This document shows positions 8,254-18,000 of a DNA stretch of 59,838 nt, in pieces. Position numbers and translations under genes: made by a program. Every line of letters starts with the position of its first letter. The stretch's first letter is position 1. The stretch is from assembly GCA_947631975.1 (NCBI GenBank), contig CANRNM010000002.1, positions 1 to 59,838 of the forward strand, written 5' to 3'. The stretch is from an uncultured Clostridia bacterium. GTDB taxonomy: Bacteria; Bacillota; Clostridia; Lachnospirales; CAG-274. Under the pieces are notes generated by a model. It saw nothing but the letters and a program-made list of their open reading frames with translations. It searched no databases and was not told where the DNA came from.

Positions 8254-9153
8254 TCACTCTCCTATTTTTATGCCCTGTTTTTCAAAAAATGCGAACATAT
8301 TATAATAAAAAACATCCTCCGCGAAGGCTCTGCCCCATTCCGCCTCTATGCGTTCATAGAGCTTATGTATACCGCTTATATCCTCTATTCCCTCGGGGCA
8401 GACTGCTATTCCGTCGAAGTCGCAGCCAAGCCCTATATTTTTTTCGCCTATTATCCCTGCCATATGGTCTATATGTCTAATGATATTGTCAAGGCTCCCG
8501 TTTTTGCCGTCCACAAAAGGCGGATAAATATTTATGCCCACCGCGCAGTCCATATCGCGCATAATTTTTAGCTGTTCATCATCCAGATTTCTGGGGTGCG
8601 CACACACGGCAAAGCTGTTTGAATGTGTTGCCATAAACGGCTTATCGCTGAGCTTCGCAACATCGTAAAAGCCCTTTTTGTTAAGGTGCGACACATCTAT
8701 TATCATACCCAGAGCGTTCATTTTTGCCACAACGCTTTTGCCGAAGGCGCTAAGTCCCTCGTCAAAGCCCGAAAGCGCCCCGCAGCCTATTTCATTTTTA
8801 TGATTCCATGTGAGCGTCATAAGCTTGACGCCCTTTTCATGAAGAATACAGAGCTTTTCAATACTGCCCTCCGTGGCTTCTCCTCCCTCCACGGAAAGAA
8901 AAGAGCTGAAATTTTCGGAAATTTCCGTATTATATTTTTCCATCTGCTCATTATAAAAATCTATGGCTTTAAGCGTATTTTCAAAGGCATTTTCAAGAAA
9001 CGGCTCGTCAAGCCATATTGCAAAGTTCTGCACGGCTTTTTCAAAGGCGCAGAGGCGCTTGATATCAACATGCAGAGAATTACTGTATAAATTGGTATTT
9101 TCCGTCATTGCCTTTGTGAGCGTGTCGCAATGGCAGTCAAAAATTTTGAACAT
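8254..9153 (-). CDS. Membrane dipeptidase, peptidase M19 family
   Basis: A 299-residue zinc dipeptidase of the renal dipeptidase family. Metal and substrate motifs are in order: DCHCDT near residue 6, SVEGGEA near residue 98 (the bridging Glu), IIDVSHLNKKGF near residue 170, ATHSNSFAVCAHPRNL near residue 190 and GLGCDFDGI near residue 255. No signal peptide is seen, so it is probably cytosolic and hydrolyses dipeptides. GGGAGATG six bases before the ATG at 9153 decides the start; upstream in-frame ATGs overlap or precede this site. No good terminator follows it. Confidence 0.9.
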   Translation of the reverse strand: MFKIFDCHCDTLTKAMTENTNLYSNSLHVDIKRLCAFEKAVQNFAIWLDEPFLENAFENTLKAIDFYNEQMEKYNTEISENFSSFLSVEGGEATEGSIEKLCILHEKGVKLMTLTWNHKNEIGCGALSGFDEGLSAFGKSVVAKMNALGMIIDVSHLNKKGFYDVAKLSDKPFMATHSNSFAVCAHPRNLDDEQLKIMRDMDCAVGINIYPPFVDGKNGSLDNIIRHIDHMAGIIGEKNIGLGCDFDGIAVCPEGIEDISGIHKLYERIEAEWGRAFAEDVFYYNMFAFFEKQGIKIGE

Positions 9154-9218
9154 AAAAAACATCTCCCAAAGAATAAATATATGCTTCACGGGACAAAATA
9201 ATATCGGAGGTGATCAAC

Positions 9219-9377
9219 ATGGCTGTAAACAGCTCGATCAAATGCAGAGTAGATTCATGCAAGTATCATGACAAAACCGCAGAATACTGCACACTTTCGG
9301 ATATCGTAGTCGGCAAGGACTGCAACTGCGCAAAGGATTGCTGCGAAACGGAGTGCTTATCCTTTGAGTTCAAGTAA
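9219..9377 (+). CDS. Small cysteine-rich DUF1540 protein
   Basis: A 52-residue ORF with a strong TCGGAGGTGATC ribosome binding site, starting MAVNSSIKCRVDSCKYHD. It has eight cysteines in the pattern CxxxxC, C, CxCxxxCCxxxC, matching the DUF1540 family of small, probably metal-binding proteins that are widespread in spore-forming Firmicutes. The function is unknown. It is transcribed alone, divergent from the dipeptidase and ending at a strong terminator, so it is a self-contained small gene. Confidence 0.88.
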   Translation: MAVNSSIKCRVDSCKYHDKTAEYCTLSDIVVGKDCNCAKDCCETECLSFEFK

Positions 9378-9395
9378 AAAATAAAACTATTTTTT

Positions 9396-9424
9396 AAGGG
9401 AGGTCCAAGCCTCCCTTATTTTTT
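9396..9424 (+). terminator. Terminator of the DUF1540 gene
   Basis: AAGGGAGG (9396-9403), a 6-base loop, CCTCCCTT (9410-9417), then ATTTTTTAT. Confidence 0.9.
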
Positions 9425-9434
9425 ATATTTTATT

Positions 9435-11570
9435 TCAAATCTTCATTGTAAGCGATATCCTGCCCTTTTTGGCGTCCACGCCAAGCACCCTGACATCGAC
9501 TATATCGCCCACGCTCACAGCCTCGAGCGGATGCTTGATATAGCGGTCGCATATCTGTGAAATATGCACAAGTCCGTCCTGATGCACGCCTATATCCACA
9601 AACACGCCGAAGTCAATGACATTTCTGACAGTGCCCTTCAGAAGCATACCTTCCTTTAAGTCCTCCATTGTGAGCACATCGGTCTTGAGCACGGGCTGAG
9701 GCATCTCATCACGGGGATCGCGTCCGGGCTTTTCAAGCTCCTTCACTATGTCCTGCAATGTAGGCACGCCCACCTTGAGCTCCTTAGCCATTTTTTCCAT
9801 ATTGCCCACAGCCTTGCCAATGCCCTTTATGCCGCCCTTTTGTATATCCTCGGCAGTGAAACCGCATCTTTTGATAAGCTCCTGCGCCACAGCGTAGCTT
9901 TCGGGGTGAACGCCCGTGCTGTCGAGAGGCTCGCCGTCCGTTATGCGCAGAAAGCCCGCGCACTGTTCGAAGGCCTTAGGACCGAGCTTTGCGACCTTCA
10001 AAAGCTCTTTTCTGGACTTGAATTTGCCCTTTTCCTCTCTGTAAGCAAGTATATTTTTGGCAATAGTGCCGTTTATGCCCGACACATATGAAAGCAAAGA
10101 GGGCGACGCCGTATTGAGGTCTACGCCTACATTGTTCACACAGCTTTCCACCACTCCGCCCAGAACCTCGCTAAGACGCTTTTGGTTCATATCGTGCTGA
10201 TACTGCCCCACGCCTATGCTCTTGGGATCTATCTTTACAAGCTCCGCAAGCGGATCCTGAAGTCTTCTGCCTAGGCTGACCGCGCTTCTTAACGCCACAT
10301 CGAAGTCGGGAAATTCCTGCGAGCCGAGCTTTGAAGCCGAATAAACAGAGGCTCCCGCCTCGTTCACTATCACATAGAAGAGCTCCCTGTCAAGCTTTTT
10401 CATAAGATTTACGGCGAACATCTCTGTTTCCCTCGATGCCGTGCCGTTGCCTATGGCTATAATGTTCACATTGTGCTTTTTTATCATATGGGTGAGCAGC
10501 TTTTCTGCCTGCTCCACCCTGTTGTGTGGCGGAACGGGATAAATAACGCCCGTGTCCAGCACCTTGCCCGTGCCGTCCACAACGGCGACCTTACAACCCG
10601 TCCTATAGCCTGGATCGAGCGCAAGCACGGTCTTGTCCTTTATGGGCGGCTGCAAAAGAAGCTGTCTTAGGTTCTCGCCGAACACCTTAAGGGCGCTTTC
10701 CTCCGCCTTTTCCGTCAAGTCGTTTCTTATCTCCCTTTCAACGGCGGGCGCAATAAGGCGCTTATAGCTGTCCTCAATGACCGCCTTCAAAATATCTGCC
10801 GTGTATTCGTTTTTCCTTATTATCTTGTTTTCAAGCCTTGAAAGTATGGTATCTACGGGCGCTTCAAGCTTGACATTCAATATTTTTTCCTTCTCGCCCC
10901 TGTTTATGGCAAGCACCCTATGTCCTGCCATTTTTCTGACAGGCTCCGAAAAGTCGTAGTACATTTCATAAACGCTTTCGGCGGTCTCGTCGCTTGCCTT
11001 CGTGGCAATAATGCCCTCCTTGTAGGTAAGCCGTCTTATGAGCGCTCTGTAATCCGCGTCGTCCGATATCATCTCGGCGATGATATCCTTTGCGCCCTCT
11101 ATGGCTTCTTCTGCGGTGTTGACCTCCTTTTCGGCGTTTATATACTTCTTGGCTTCGTTTTCCACGGGCTCGGAGGCAAGCTGAAGCATAATGAACGAGG
11201 CAAGGTTTTCAAGTCCCTTTTCCTTGGCAATAGTCGCCCTCGTCCTCCTCTTGGGTCTGTAGGGTCTGTAAATATCCTCTATCTCGGTTAAGGTCTCCGC
11301 CTTGTCAAGGGCGGCGTTTATATCATCTGTGAGCTTTTCCTGCTCGTCTATGAGCGCTCTGACCTGCTCCCTTTTTTCATCCAGATTCCTGAGATAAGAA
11401 AGCCTGTCGAAAAGCTCCCTCAGCACAACATCGTCAAGCGAGCCCGTCATTTCCTTTCTGTATCTCGCTATGAAGGGAATAGTACAGCCCTCATCTATGA
11501 GCTTAACGGTGTTTTCAGCCTGCTCCCGTCTTATTTTAAATTCGTCCGCCAGCCTCTTTATAATGTCCAT
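9435..11570 (-). CDS. tex: Tex-family RNA-binding transcription accessory protein
   Basis: A 711-residue Tex/YhgF protein. Visible order: Tex N-terminal helical region (residues 1-190; IPFIARYRKEMTGSLDD), a YqgF/RNase H-like fold (LALDPGYRTGCKVAVVD near residue 320), tandem helix-hairpin-helix motifs (VGVDLNTASPSLLSYVSGI; YREEKGKFKSRKELL near residue 515) and a C-terminal S1 RNA-binding domain (GTVRNVIDFGVFVDIGVHQDGLVHIS near residue 640). Tex binds RNA and influences transcription and toxin expression in some species. GGAGCAG precedes the ATG. It is followed, in the same direction upstream, by the phosphoesterase-rdgB pair with a 13-base gap. Confidence 0.95.
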   Translation of the reverse strand: MDIIKRLADEFKIRREQAENTVKLIDEGCTIPFIARYRKEMTGSLDDVVLRELFDRLSYLRNLDEKREQVRALIDEQEKLTDDINAALDKAETLTEIEDIYRPYRPKRRTRATIAKEKGLENLASFIMLQLASEPVENEAKKYINAEKEVNTAEEAIEGAKDIIAEMISDDADYRALIRRLTYKEGIIATKASDETAESVYEMYYDFSEPVRKMAGHRVLAINRGEKEKILNVKLEAPVDTILSRLENKIIRKNEYTADILKAVIEDSYKRLIAPAVEREIRNDLTEKAEESALKVFGENLRQLLLQPPIKDKTVLALDPGYRTGCKVAVVDGTGKVLDTGVIYPVPPHNRVEQAEKLLTHMIKKHNVNIIAIGNGTASRETEMFAVNLMKKLDRELFYVIVNEAGASVYSASKLGSQEFPDFDVALRSAVSLGRRLQDPLAELVKIDPKSIGVGQYQHDMNQKRLSEVLGGVVESCVNNVGVDLNTASPSLLSYVSGINGTIAKNILAYREEKGKFKSRKELLKVAKLGPKAFEQCAGFLRITDGEPLDSTGVHPESYAVAQELIKRCGFTAEDIQKGGIKGIGKAVGNMEKMAKELKVGVPTLQDIVKELEKPGRDPRDEMPQPVLKTDVLTMEDLKEGMLLKGTVRNVIDFGVFVDIGVHQDGLVHISQICDRYIKHPLEAVSVGDIVDVRVLGVDAKKGRISLTMKI

Positions 11571-11583
11571 TGTGTCTGCTCCT

Positions 11584-12063
11584 TTACATTTCCACTATCG
11601 AGGGCGTGAGAAGTCCGTCCTCTATCTTAACGATGCCGTAGGTACAGCCTGCGCTGCCTCGCGGTCGGGATATACTGCCGGGATTCATTATATACATTCC
11701 CCTGTAGTTTTCAATAAGGGGAATATGGGTATGCCCGAATATGCATATATCCGCTCCCAGCTCCGAGCCCTTGTAGCTTATTCTGTCCGTATTCCAATGC
11801 ACGGAATATTTGTCGCCGTGGGTAATAAAAAACCTCTTGCCTCCCAGAACGAAGGTCTCATCGGCAGGCTCGCTCGAGCCGTAGTCGCAGTTGCCCTTGA
11901 CATAATAATATCTGAAATCGGGATATTTATTTTTGAGAGTATACACATCCTCCACATAGTCCCCGCAGTGTATAACGGCGTCAAGCATAGAGCCAACGGA
12001 GTTGAGAACGGAATACACCCTGCTCAGGTTTCCGTGCGTATCGCTTAAAACAAGTATTTTCAT
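11584..12063 (-). CDS. YfcE/MJ0936-type metallophosphoesterase
   Basis: A 159-residue calcineurin-like phosphodiesterase. Metal-binding motifs: LVLSDTHGN (residues 4-12), VIHCGDYVED, VKGNCDYG, ITHGDKYSV and IFGHTHIP. Members hydrolyse phosphodiester bonds in vitro; the physiological substrate is unknown. The ATG overlaps the rdgB stop by 4 bases (ATGA), the same coupling seen in many Firmicutes, suggesting joint expression with the nucleotide-sanitising enzyme. Confidence 0.9.
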   Translation of the reverse strand: MKILVLSDTHGNLSRVYSVLNSVGSMLDAVIHCGDYVEDVYTLKNKYPDFRYYYVKGNCDYGSSEPADETFVLGGKRFFITHGDKYSVHWNTDRISYKGSELGADICIFGHTHIPLIENYRGMYIMNPGSISRPRGSAGCTYGIVKIEDGLLTPSIVEM

Positions 12064-12647
12064 TGCATTTCCTCTAATATCGTCTTTATTTTTTCAAGCG
12101 CCTTTCCTCTGTGGCTTATTTTGTTTTTTTCCTCCAGAGAAAGCTCGGCTGTTGTCTTTTCAAGCTCGGGCACATAAAATATGGGATCGTAGCCGAAGCC
12201 GTTGTTCCCCGATATTTTGTGCGCTATGATGCCCTCTATAGTGCCTCTCACGGTAACTGTATCCCTGCCCGGAAAAGCCACAGCCATGGCGCACACAAAG
12301 CGCGCGGTCCTCTTTTTATCGGGCACGCCCTCCAGCTGTTCCAATATCTTGGCGTTCTTATAGTCATAAGAGGTGTCATGTCCCAGATACCTTGCGGACA
12401 TAACGCCCGGCGCCTTATCAAGATAGTCTATCTCAAGCCCCGAATCATCTGCGACCACCGTAGTATTGCAGATCTTCATTATTGTTTCGGCTTTTATGGC
12501 TGCATTTTCCTCAAATGTCGCGCCTGTTTCGTCTATGTCGATGTCAATACCCGCCTCCGCCATGCTCTTGAAATCGTATTCGGGGAGCTTGGAGCGTATC
12601 TCGCGCATTTTATCGGCATTTGTTGTAGCAAAAATTATAGTTTTCAT
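12060..12647 (-). CDS. rdgB: XTP/dITP diphosphatase (RdgB/HAM1)
   Basis: A 195-residue house-cleaning enzyme that hydrolyses ITP, dITP and XTP to monophosphates. Family motifs: FATTNADKMREI at the N-terminus, VADDSGLEIDYLDKAPGV near residue 68, and GNNGFGYDPIFY near residue 150. A GTG directly before the ATG is possible, but GAGGT at a 7-base distance favours the ATG at 12647. It overlaps the downstream phosphoesterase by 4 bases. Confidence 0.95.
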   Translation of the reverse strand: MKTIIFATTNADKMREIRSKLPEYDFKSMAEAGIDIDIDETGATFEENAAIKAETIMKICNTTVVADDSGLEIDYLDKAPGVMSARYLGHDTSYDYKNAKILEQLEGVPDKKRTARFVCAMAVAFPGRDTVTVRGTIEGIIAHKISGNNGFGYDPIFYVPELEKTTAELSLEEKNKISHRGKALEKIKTILEEMQ

Positions 12648-12679
12648 CACTCTGACCTCGCATTATATTAAAATGCCCC

Positions 12680-13690
12680 TCAATATTTATAAGCCATCTG
12701 CGCCAGCTTAAGGGCGTTTATGCCGTCCACGCCCCTGCATATGGGCGCTGCGCTGCCCTCCACATAGTCCGCAAAATTTTGGAGCATGGGCGTATAGGGA
12801 TCCTGTAAGGGCGCAAAATAGAGCTTTTCGACGCTGCCCTTTATGGCGCTGTCGTTTGTTACCCTAGCTTTATTTATATAGTCGTACACATTTTCATATG
12901 TCCAGAGGCTCACATCGTTGTCCTCGACAAGTATTCTGCCTTCCGTGCCGACTATCTCTATAACATCCTTGCTCATGGGCTCGCCCGTGGAGATGATGAA
13001 AACGCCCGACATATCCTTGTATTTCATAAGTAGGGTCGCCTCGTCGTCCACATCGAAGGGATTATATTTGCCGTAGCCCATGTTGGCTATCACCTTGTCG
13101 GGCATACCGAAAAACCACTGCCAAAGGTCGAGAGGATGCTGTCCCTGATTAATAAGAGCGCCGCCGCCCTCGCCCTCCCATGTGCTTCTCCAGCCCGAGG
13201 AGTTGTGATAGAACTGTGTTCTGAAAAACTTGGTGCACTTGAAATAAGCCCGCCTTATCTCGCCTACGGTGCCGTTTGATATGGTGTCCATTATCCACTT
13301 GTAAAGAGGCTGTATCCTGTTGTTGAACATCATGGCGAAGGGTATGCCCTTCGAGAGCTTGTTCATCTTTTCCACCTCTTTTATGTTCACGCCCGAGGGC
13401 TTTTCACAGAGCACAGCCTTGTTCTTGTCAAAGGCAAGCATGGCTATCTCGGGGTGGAGCTTATGGGGCGTAGTGATTATAACGGCGTCAAACTCCACAT
13501 AGTTTTCAAAAAGGGAGTCATAGTCGGGATATATCTTTACGCCCTTTATGTTTTCCTCCGCCCACTTCACGCTCTCCTCCGAACGCGCCGTTACGGACAC
13601 AAGGCTCAAATTGGGCACTGCGCCCGAATATATTATTTGGGCATATTTTCTGCCCTGTACGCCCAGACCTATTATTGCCGCTCTTACCAT
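12680..13690 (-). CDS. Gfo/Idh/MocA family oxidoreductase
   Basis: A 336-residue NAD(P)-dependent oxidoreductase. The N-terminal Rossmann fold begins VRAAIIGLGVQGRKYAQ, followed by DAVIITTPHKLHP and the family signature CEKPSG near residue 98. The C-terminal half contains the active-site segment GGALINQGQHPLDLWQW, with the conserved His of the family. Members act on sugars, inositols or cyclitols; the substrate cannot be read from sequence. GAGGAGG lies 8 bases before the ATG. It is between a surface-type protein and rdgB in the same direction. Confidence 0.88.
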   Translation of the reverse strand: MVRAAIIGLGVQGRKYAQIIYSGAVPNLSLVSVTARSEESVKWAEENIKGVKIYPDYDSLFENYVEFDAVIITTPHKLHPEIAMLAFDKNKAVLCEKPSGVNIKEVEKMNKLSKGIPFAMMFNNRIQPLYKWIMDTISNGTVGEIRRAYFKCTKFFRTQFYHNSSGWRSTWEGEGGGALINQGQHPLDLWQWFFGMPDKVIANMGYGKYNPFDVDDEATLLMKYKDMSGVFIISTGEPMSKDVIEIVGTEGRILVEDNDVSLWTYENVYDYINKARVTNDSAIKGSVEKLYFAPLQDPYTPMLQNFADYVEGSAAPICRGVDGINALKLAQMAYKY

Positions 13691-13709
13691 AATATACCTC
13701 CTCTTGTCA

Positions 13710-15068
13710 TCAAACCTTTTCTATATTGTCGAGTATGTCTTCTTCAATTTCAATATCGGAGCCGTCAAGTATAGACTTGTAGTCATCCACAAAAACACCG
13801 TATAAAGAAAAGTCGGCAAATATTATCGAATAGGCAAGCTTAATACTTTCGGCTTCATATGCATCCTGTGAAACGGCGCCTGCCTTAACAGCCTCCGAAG
13901 CGTCCTCAAGACAATCGCATGCAATAAGTATAGCCTCCCTGTCAGCAGTACAGAATACGGGAGCTTCTAAGGAATCGACCTTTGCCCTTATGGTATCGGC
14001 AGCCTTTTTATACTGCGCATAGTCCTCGGACATTTCGTCCGAATCGGCTATGAACTTAAGAGAATCATTCACCGCAGGCAAAATGGCATTTAAGTATTTT
14101 TCCTTTTCAGCCTTCTTCTCCGGTGTGAGCTTGCTGTCCGTGGGGTCGTCATTATAGCGCTCATCGTTGAGCACATCTATGTAGTTGTCCTCTATTTTCT
14201 GCGCTTCCTCTAAGAAGCTTTCCTGCATTTCCGTTGCCTTTTTCATTTGCTCCGAGCTCATTTTGGCTTGTTCATCGCTGTCCAGAACTTCGAGCCCATC
14301 CTTTTCTATTGCTTTCTGCACAACATCGCTGTATTTCAAATCGTCATCCAGAATTTCCAACATTTTATCCTTTAAAACCTTACATTCTTCACCGCACTCC
14401 AGCGACTGAACTATGTTCTTATACTTTTTGTCGATCTCTATAGCCGAAGCAAAGAGTTTTTTAAATTCATCCTCGGAGTGTGAAAACGCCATTATTCCCA
14501 TCAGCTGATATACACTGTAGGCTAATTCATCTTTATAGCAGGATAAAATATAATTTATTGCAAAGTCATCATACTGCGTCTTTACGGCTGACTTTATTTT
14601 TTTAGAGTCTTCTTCCGGTACGGTGTTCACGGGCGCGGCGCTCTGCTCCTTTTCTCCCGTGGAAATACTCACAGTCTTTGTAACGCTGTCCCAATTCACT
14701 TCAAGTCCGCTTGCCTCGCCTATGGCTCTTAAGGGAAGCATCATGGAGCCGTTTATTATCTGCGCGGGAACATCGAGAGTGAATACCTCGTCCTTGTCTA
14801 CGAGCATGGTGTCCGCTCCCGCGGTTACCTCAACAGAGCCGTTGCCCTTTGAGAGAACGGCGGTCTTGGTATCCGCCTTCCACTCCACGCCATAGCCGAG
14901 CTTTTCAAAAACTCCCCTAAGCGGTATGAGCGTTCTGCCGTCCTGTATGATGGGCTGCTGTGCGGAAAACTCCACCGTCTCGCCGTCAAGCTCTACGCTC
15001 ACGGCAGCCGCCATGACCTGCGCAGTCATCATTATTGTTGCCACAAAAAGCGCAATAAATCTTTTCAT
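13710..15068 (-). CDS. Secreted protein with copper amine oxidase-like N-terminal (stalk) domain
   Basis: A 452-residue protein with a signal peptide (1-20, VMA-AAVSV). Residues ~22-130 form a Cu_amine_oxidN1-type domain: two copies of the GRTLIPLRGVFEKLGYGVEW and LPLRAIGEASGLEVNWD pattern followed by AVLS/TVSIST strands. The domain is common in cell-wall proteins of Clostridia and is not itself an enzyme. Residues ~150-452 are acidic and mostly helical, with no family I recognise. A smaller protein with the same N-terminal domain is encoded at 40744-41214. Confidence 0.85.
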   Translation of the reverse strand: MKRFIALFVATIMMTAQVMAAAVSVELDGETVEFSAQQPIIQDGRTLIPLRGVFEKLGYGVEWKADTKTAVLSKGNGSVEVTAGADTMLVDKDEVFTLDVPAQIINGSMMLPLRAIGEASGLEVNWDSVTKTVSISTGEKEQSAAPVNTVPEEDSKKIKSAVKTQYDDFAINYILSCYKDELAYSVYQLMGIMAFSHSEDEFKKLFASAIEIDKKYKNIVQSLECGEECKVLKDKMLEILDDDLKYSDVVQKAIEKDGLEVLDSDEQAKMSSEQMKKATEMQESFLEEAQKIEDNYIDVLNDERYNDDPTDSKLTPEKKAEKEKYLNAILPAVNDSLKFIADSDEMSEDYAQYKKAADTIRAKVDSLEAPVFCTADREAILIACDCLEDASEAVKAGAVSQDAYEAESIKLAYSIIFADFSLYGVFVDDYKSILDGSDIEIEEDILDNIEKV

Positions 15069-15090
15069 AAAAATATCCTCCGTAATATAT

Positions 15091-18000
15091 TTATTTTACA
15101 ACCACATTTTCACCGCCCAGAGCCTCTCTGAGCTTTATTATAAGTACATCGTCTATCCTCACGCAGTCCTCGGAGGAGCTGACAAGCCTTCTGCCCGTCT
15201 TTTCGTCGACTATCCTCACTCTTGTTTTGCCCTTGAAGGCGTTTAAAAGCGTCTTAAGGCTTTCGGGAGTTTGGTCGGAGTCTGCGGGTATCCTTATCCA
15301 GAGATCCTCGACCGTGCGTATTTCCTCCGCTATTATCTTGGGAGGCTGGTCGAAGTCTATGCCCGCTCTGCCCTTTAGTATAATTATATTTTCCTCCTCC
15401 AGAAGATAGGCTGCGTCCGTATATCCCTGCGGGAACACCACCACATCCACTGCGCCCGTTATGTCCTCAAGCGTGAGGAAAGCCATGACCTTGTTGGACT
15501 TGGTGTAGTGTACGTTCACCTCGGATATAAAGCCCGCAACGGTTACTAGCTCCCTGTCCTTCACCTTGGTGGGATCGCTGAAGTCCTCCTTCTCGACGGG
15601 GAACTCCTGGAGCGTCCTTGTTATAAGCTTTTTGAGCCTGTCCCAGTATTTGTCAAGGGGATTTCCGCTTACATACATACCGAGTATTTTTCTCTCCGTG
15701 GCAAGCTTATAGCTGTCGGGAAATTCGTCTATATCGGGAAGAACATCCCTGCTGCTCACCTCCGACGGCGTGTCGTTATCCAAGCCGAAAAGGTCTATCT
15801 GTCCCGCAATGTTGTTCTTGGCGTTATTCCTTGCGCCCTCGTAGAGCATGGTATACACATTCATATACTGCGATCTTTTGCCGCCGAGGCAGTCAAAGGC
15901 GCCTGCCATTATGAGGTTTTCTATCACCTTTGTGTTTACCTTTTCATGCATTCTGTTTATAAAGTCCGTAAGAGAAACAAATTTGCCGTTTTTCTCCCTC
16001 TCTATCACTATGTCCTCTATAGCCTGCTTGCCTATGGACTTTATGGCGGACAGGCAGTACAATATGCCCTCGTCGCAGGTGGAGAAATGCCCGTAGCACC
16101 TGTTTATATCGGGCGGGAGCACCGCTATGCCCATCTGACGGCAGTTGCCTATATAGTCTATCACCTTTCTGGTGTTGCCCGCAACGCTTGTGAGAAGCGC
16201 AGCCATAAATTCCAGAGGATAATGGCACTTGAGCCAAGCCGTCTGATATGCCACAACAGCGTATGCGGCGGCATGGGATTTATTGAAGGCGTACTTTGCA
16301 AAGTCCGTCATCTCGTCGAATATCTCATTTGCAAGCTCAGGAGATATGCCCTTTGAAACACAGCCGGGAATACCCTCCTCTGCGCTGCCGTTTACAAACT
16401 TCACTCTTTCCTTAGCCATTACGTCGGCTTTTTTCTTGGACATGGCTCGGCGCACCTGGTCGCTTCCGCCCATGGAATAGCCCGCAAGCTCGCGCACTAT
16501 CTGCATTACCTGCTCCTGATAGACTATACAGCCGTAGGTCTCCTTCAATATGGGCTCCAGAAGCGGATGCTTGTAGGTAACATTGTGTCTGTCGTTCTTG
16601 CCCTTCACATACTGCGGTATGAAGTCCATGGGACCGGGTCTGTAAAGCGATATGCCCGCTATTATGTCCTCCAGGCTGTCGGGCTTGAGCTCCTTCATGA
16701 AGGATATCATGCCCGCGCTCTCAAGCTGAAAAAGTCCGCTCGTCCTGCCCGAGGCTATGAGGGCGTAGACCTCCTTGTCGTTATAGTCTATATTGTCGCC
16801 GTTATAAGACGTGCCGTATTTTTTGTTCACCTCGTCAAAGGCGTTCTGTATGACCGTGAGGGTTCGAAGCCCCAGAAAGTCCATTTTGAGAAGTCCCAGC
16901 TCCTCGCAGGTGGTCATGACATACTGCGTTGTTATGGAACCGTCGCGCACGTTAAGGTTGAGCGGCACATATTCCACAACGGGCTTATCCGATATTATTA
17001 CGCCTGCGGCGTGGGTGGAGGTGTGGCGGGGAAGCCCCTCCAGCTTCATGCTCATGTCTATTATTCTCTTTACCTGCGGTTCGCCCTCATAGGCTGCCTT
17101 AAGCACGGGATTACGCACGAGAGCATCCTCTATTGTTATGTGCAGGTCGTCGGGTATCATCTTGGCTATTCTGTCGCCCTCCGAATACGGAAGATCCAGC
17201 ACCCTCGTAACATCTCTTATGGCGTTTCTTGCCGCTAAGGTACCGAAGGTGATTATCTGCGACACCTGTTCCGAGCCGTATTTTTCAATAACATAGTCTA
17301 TTACCTCCTGCCGTCTTTCATAGCAGAAGTCTATATCTATATCGGGCATTGTAACTCTCTCGGGGTTCAAAAATCTTTCAAAGAACAAATTGAACCTCAA
17401 TGGGTCTATATCCGTTATCCTCAGACTGTACGAAACTATGGAGCCTGCCGCCGAGCCTCTGCCGGGACCTACCGCAATGCCGTGGTCCTTGGCGTATTTT
17501 ATGAAGTCCCACACGATGAGGAAGTAATCCACAAAGCCCATTGAGCGTATGGTGTCAAGCTCATAGTCGAGCCTTTCCTTAAGCTCGGGCGTCATACTGC
17601 CGTAGCGCTCTTTAACTCCGTTTTCGCAGAGCTCTTTAAGATATTCGTATGCCGTGTAACCCTCGGGCACATCAAAGCGCGGGAGCTTATATTTGTTAAA
17701 TTCAATGCTTACATTGCATTTCTCTGCAATAAGGGCGGTATTCTCACATGCCTCGCGGGCATAGGGGAAAAGCGAATACATCTCCTCGGGCGACTTAAGA
17801 TAGAACTGTCCGCCCTCGTAGCGCATCCTGTTTGTGGTGTTCACCGTTGCGCCCGTCTGTATGCACAAAAGAAGGTCGTGCGCCTCCGCGTCCTCCGCAT
17901 TTATATAGTGCGAATCGTTTGTTACAACAAGGGGTATGCCCGTTTCGCCGTGTATTCGCATTATGGCTTGGTTGACCTGCTTCTGCTCCGCCATGCCGTG

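Noticed and set aside
8240-8262. GGAGAG/CTCTCC hairpin as terminator of the dipeptidase gene
   Set aside because: It overlaps the stop codon and lacks a T run on the minus strand.
16861-16872. GGTTCGAAGCCC resembling a tRNA T-loop
   Set aside because: It is inside dnaE in frame and no cloverleaf can be formed around it. No tRNA gene was found in the window.
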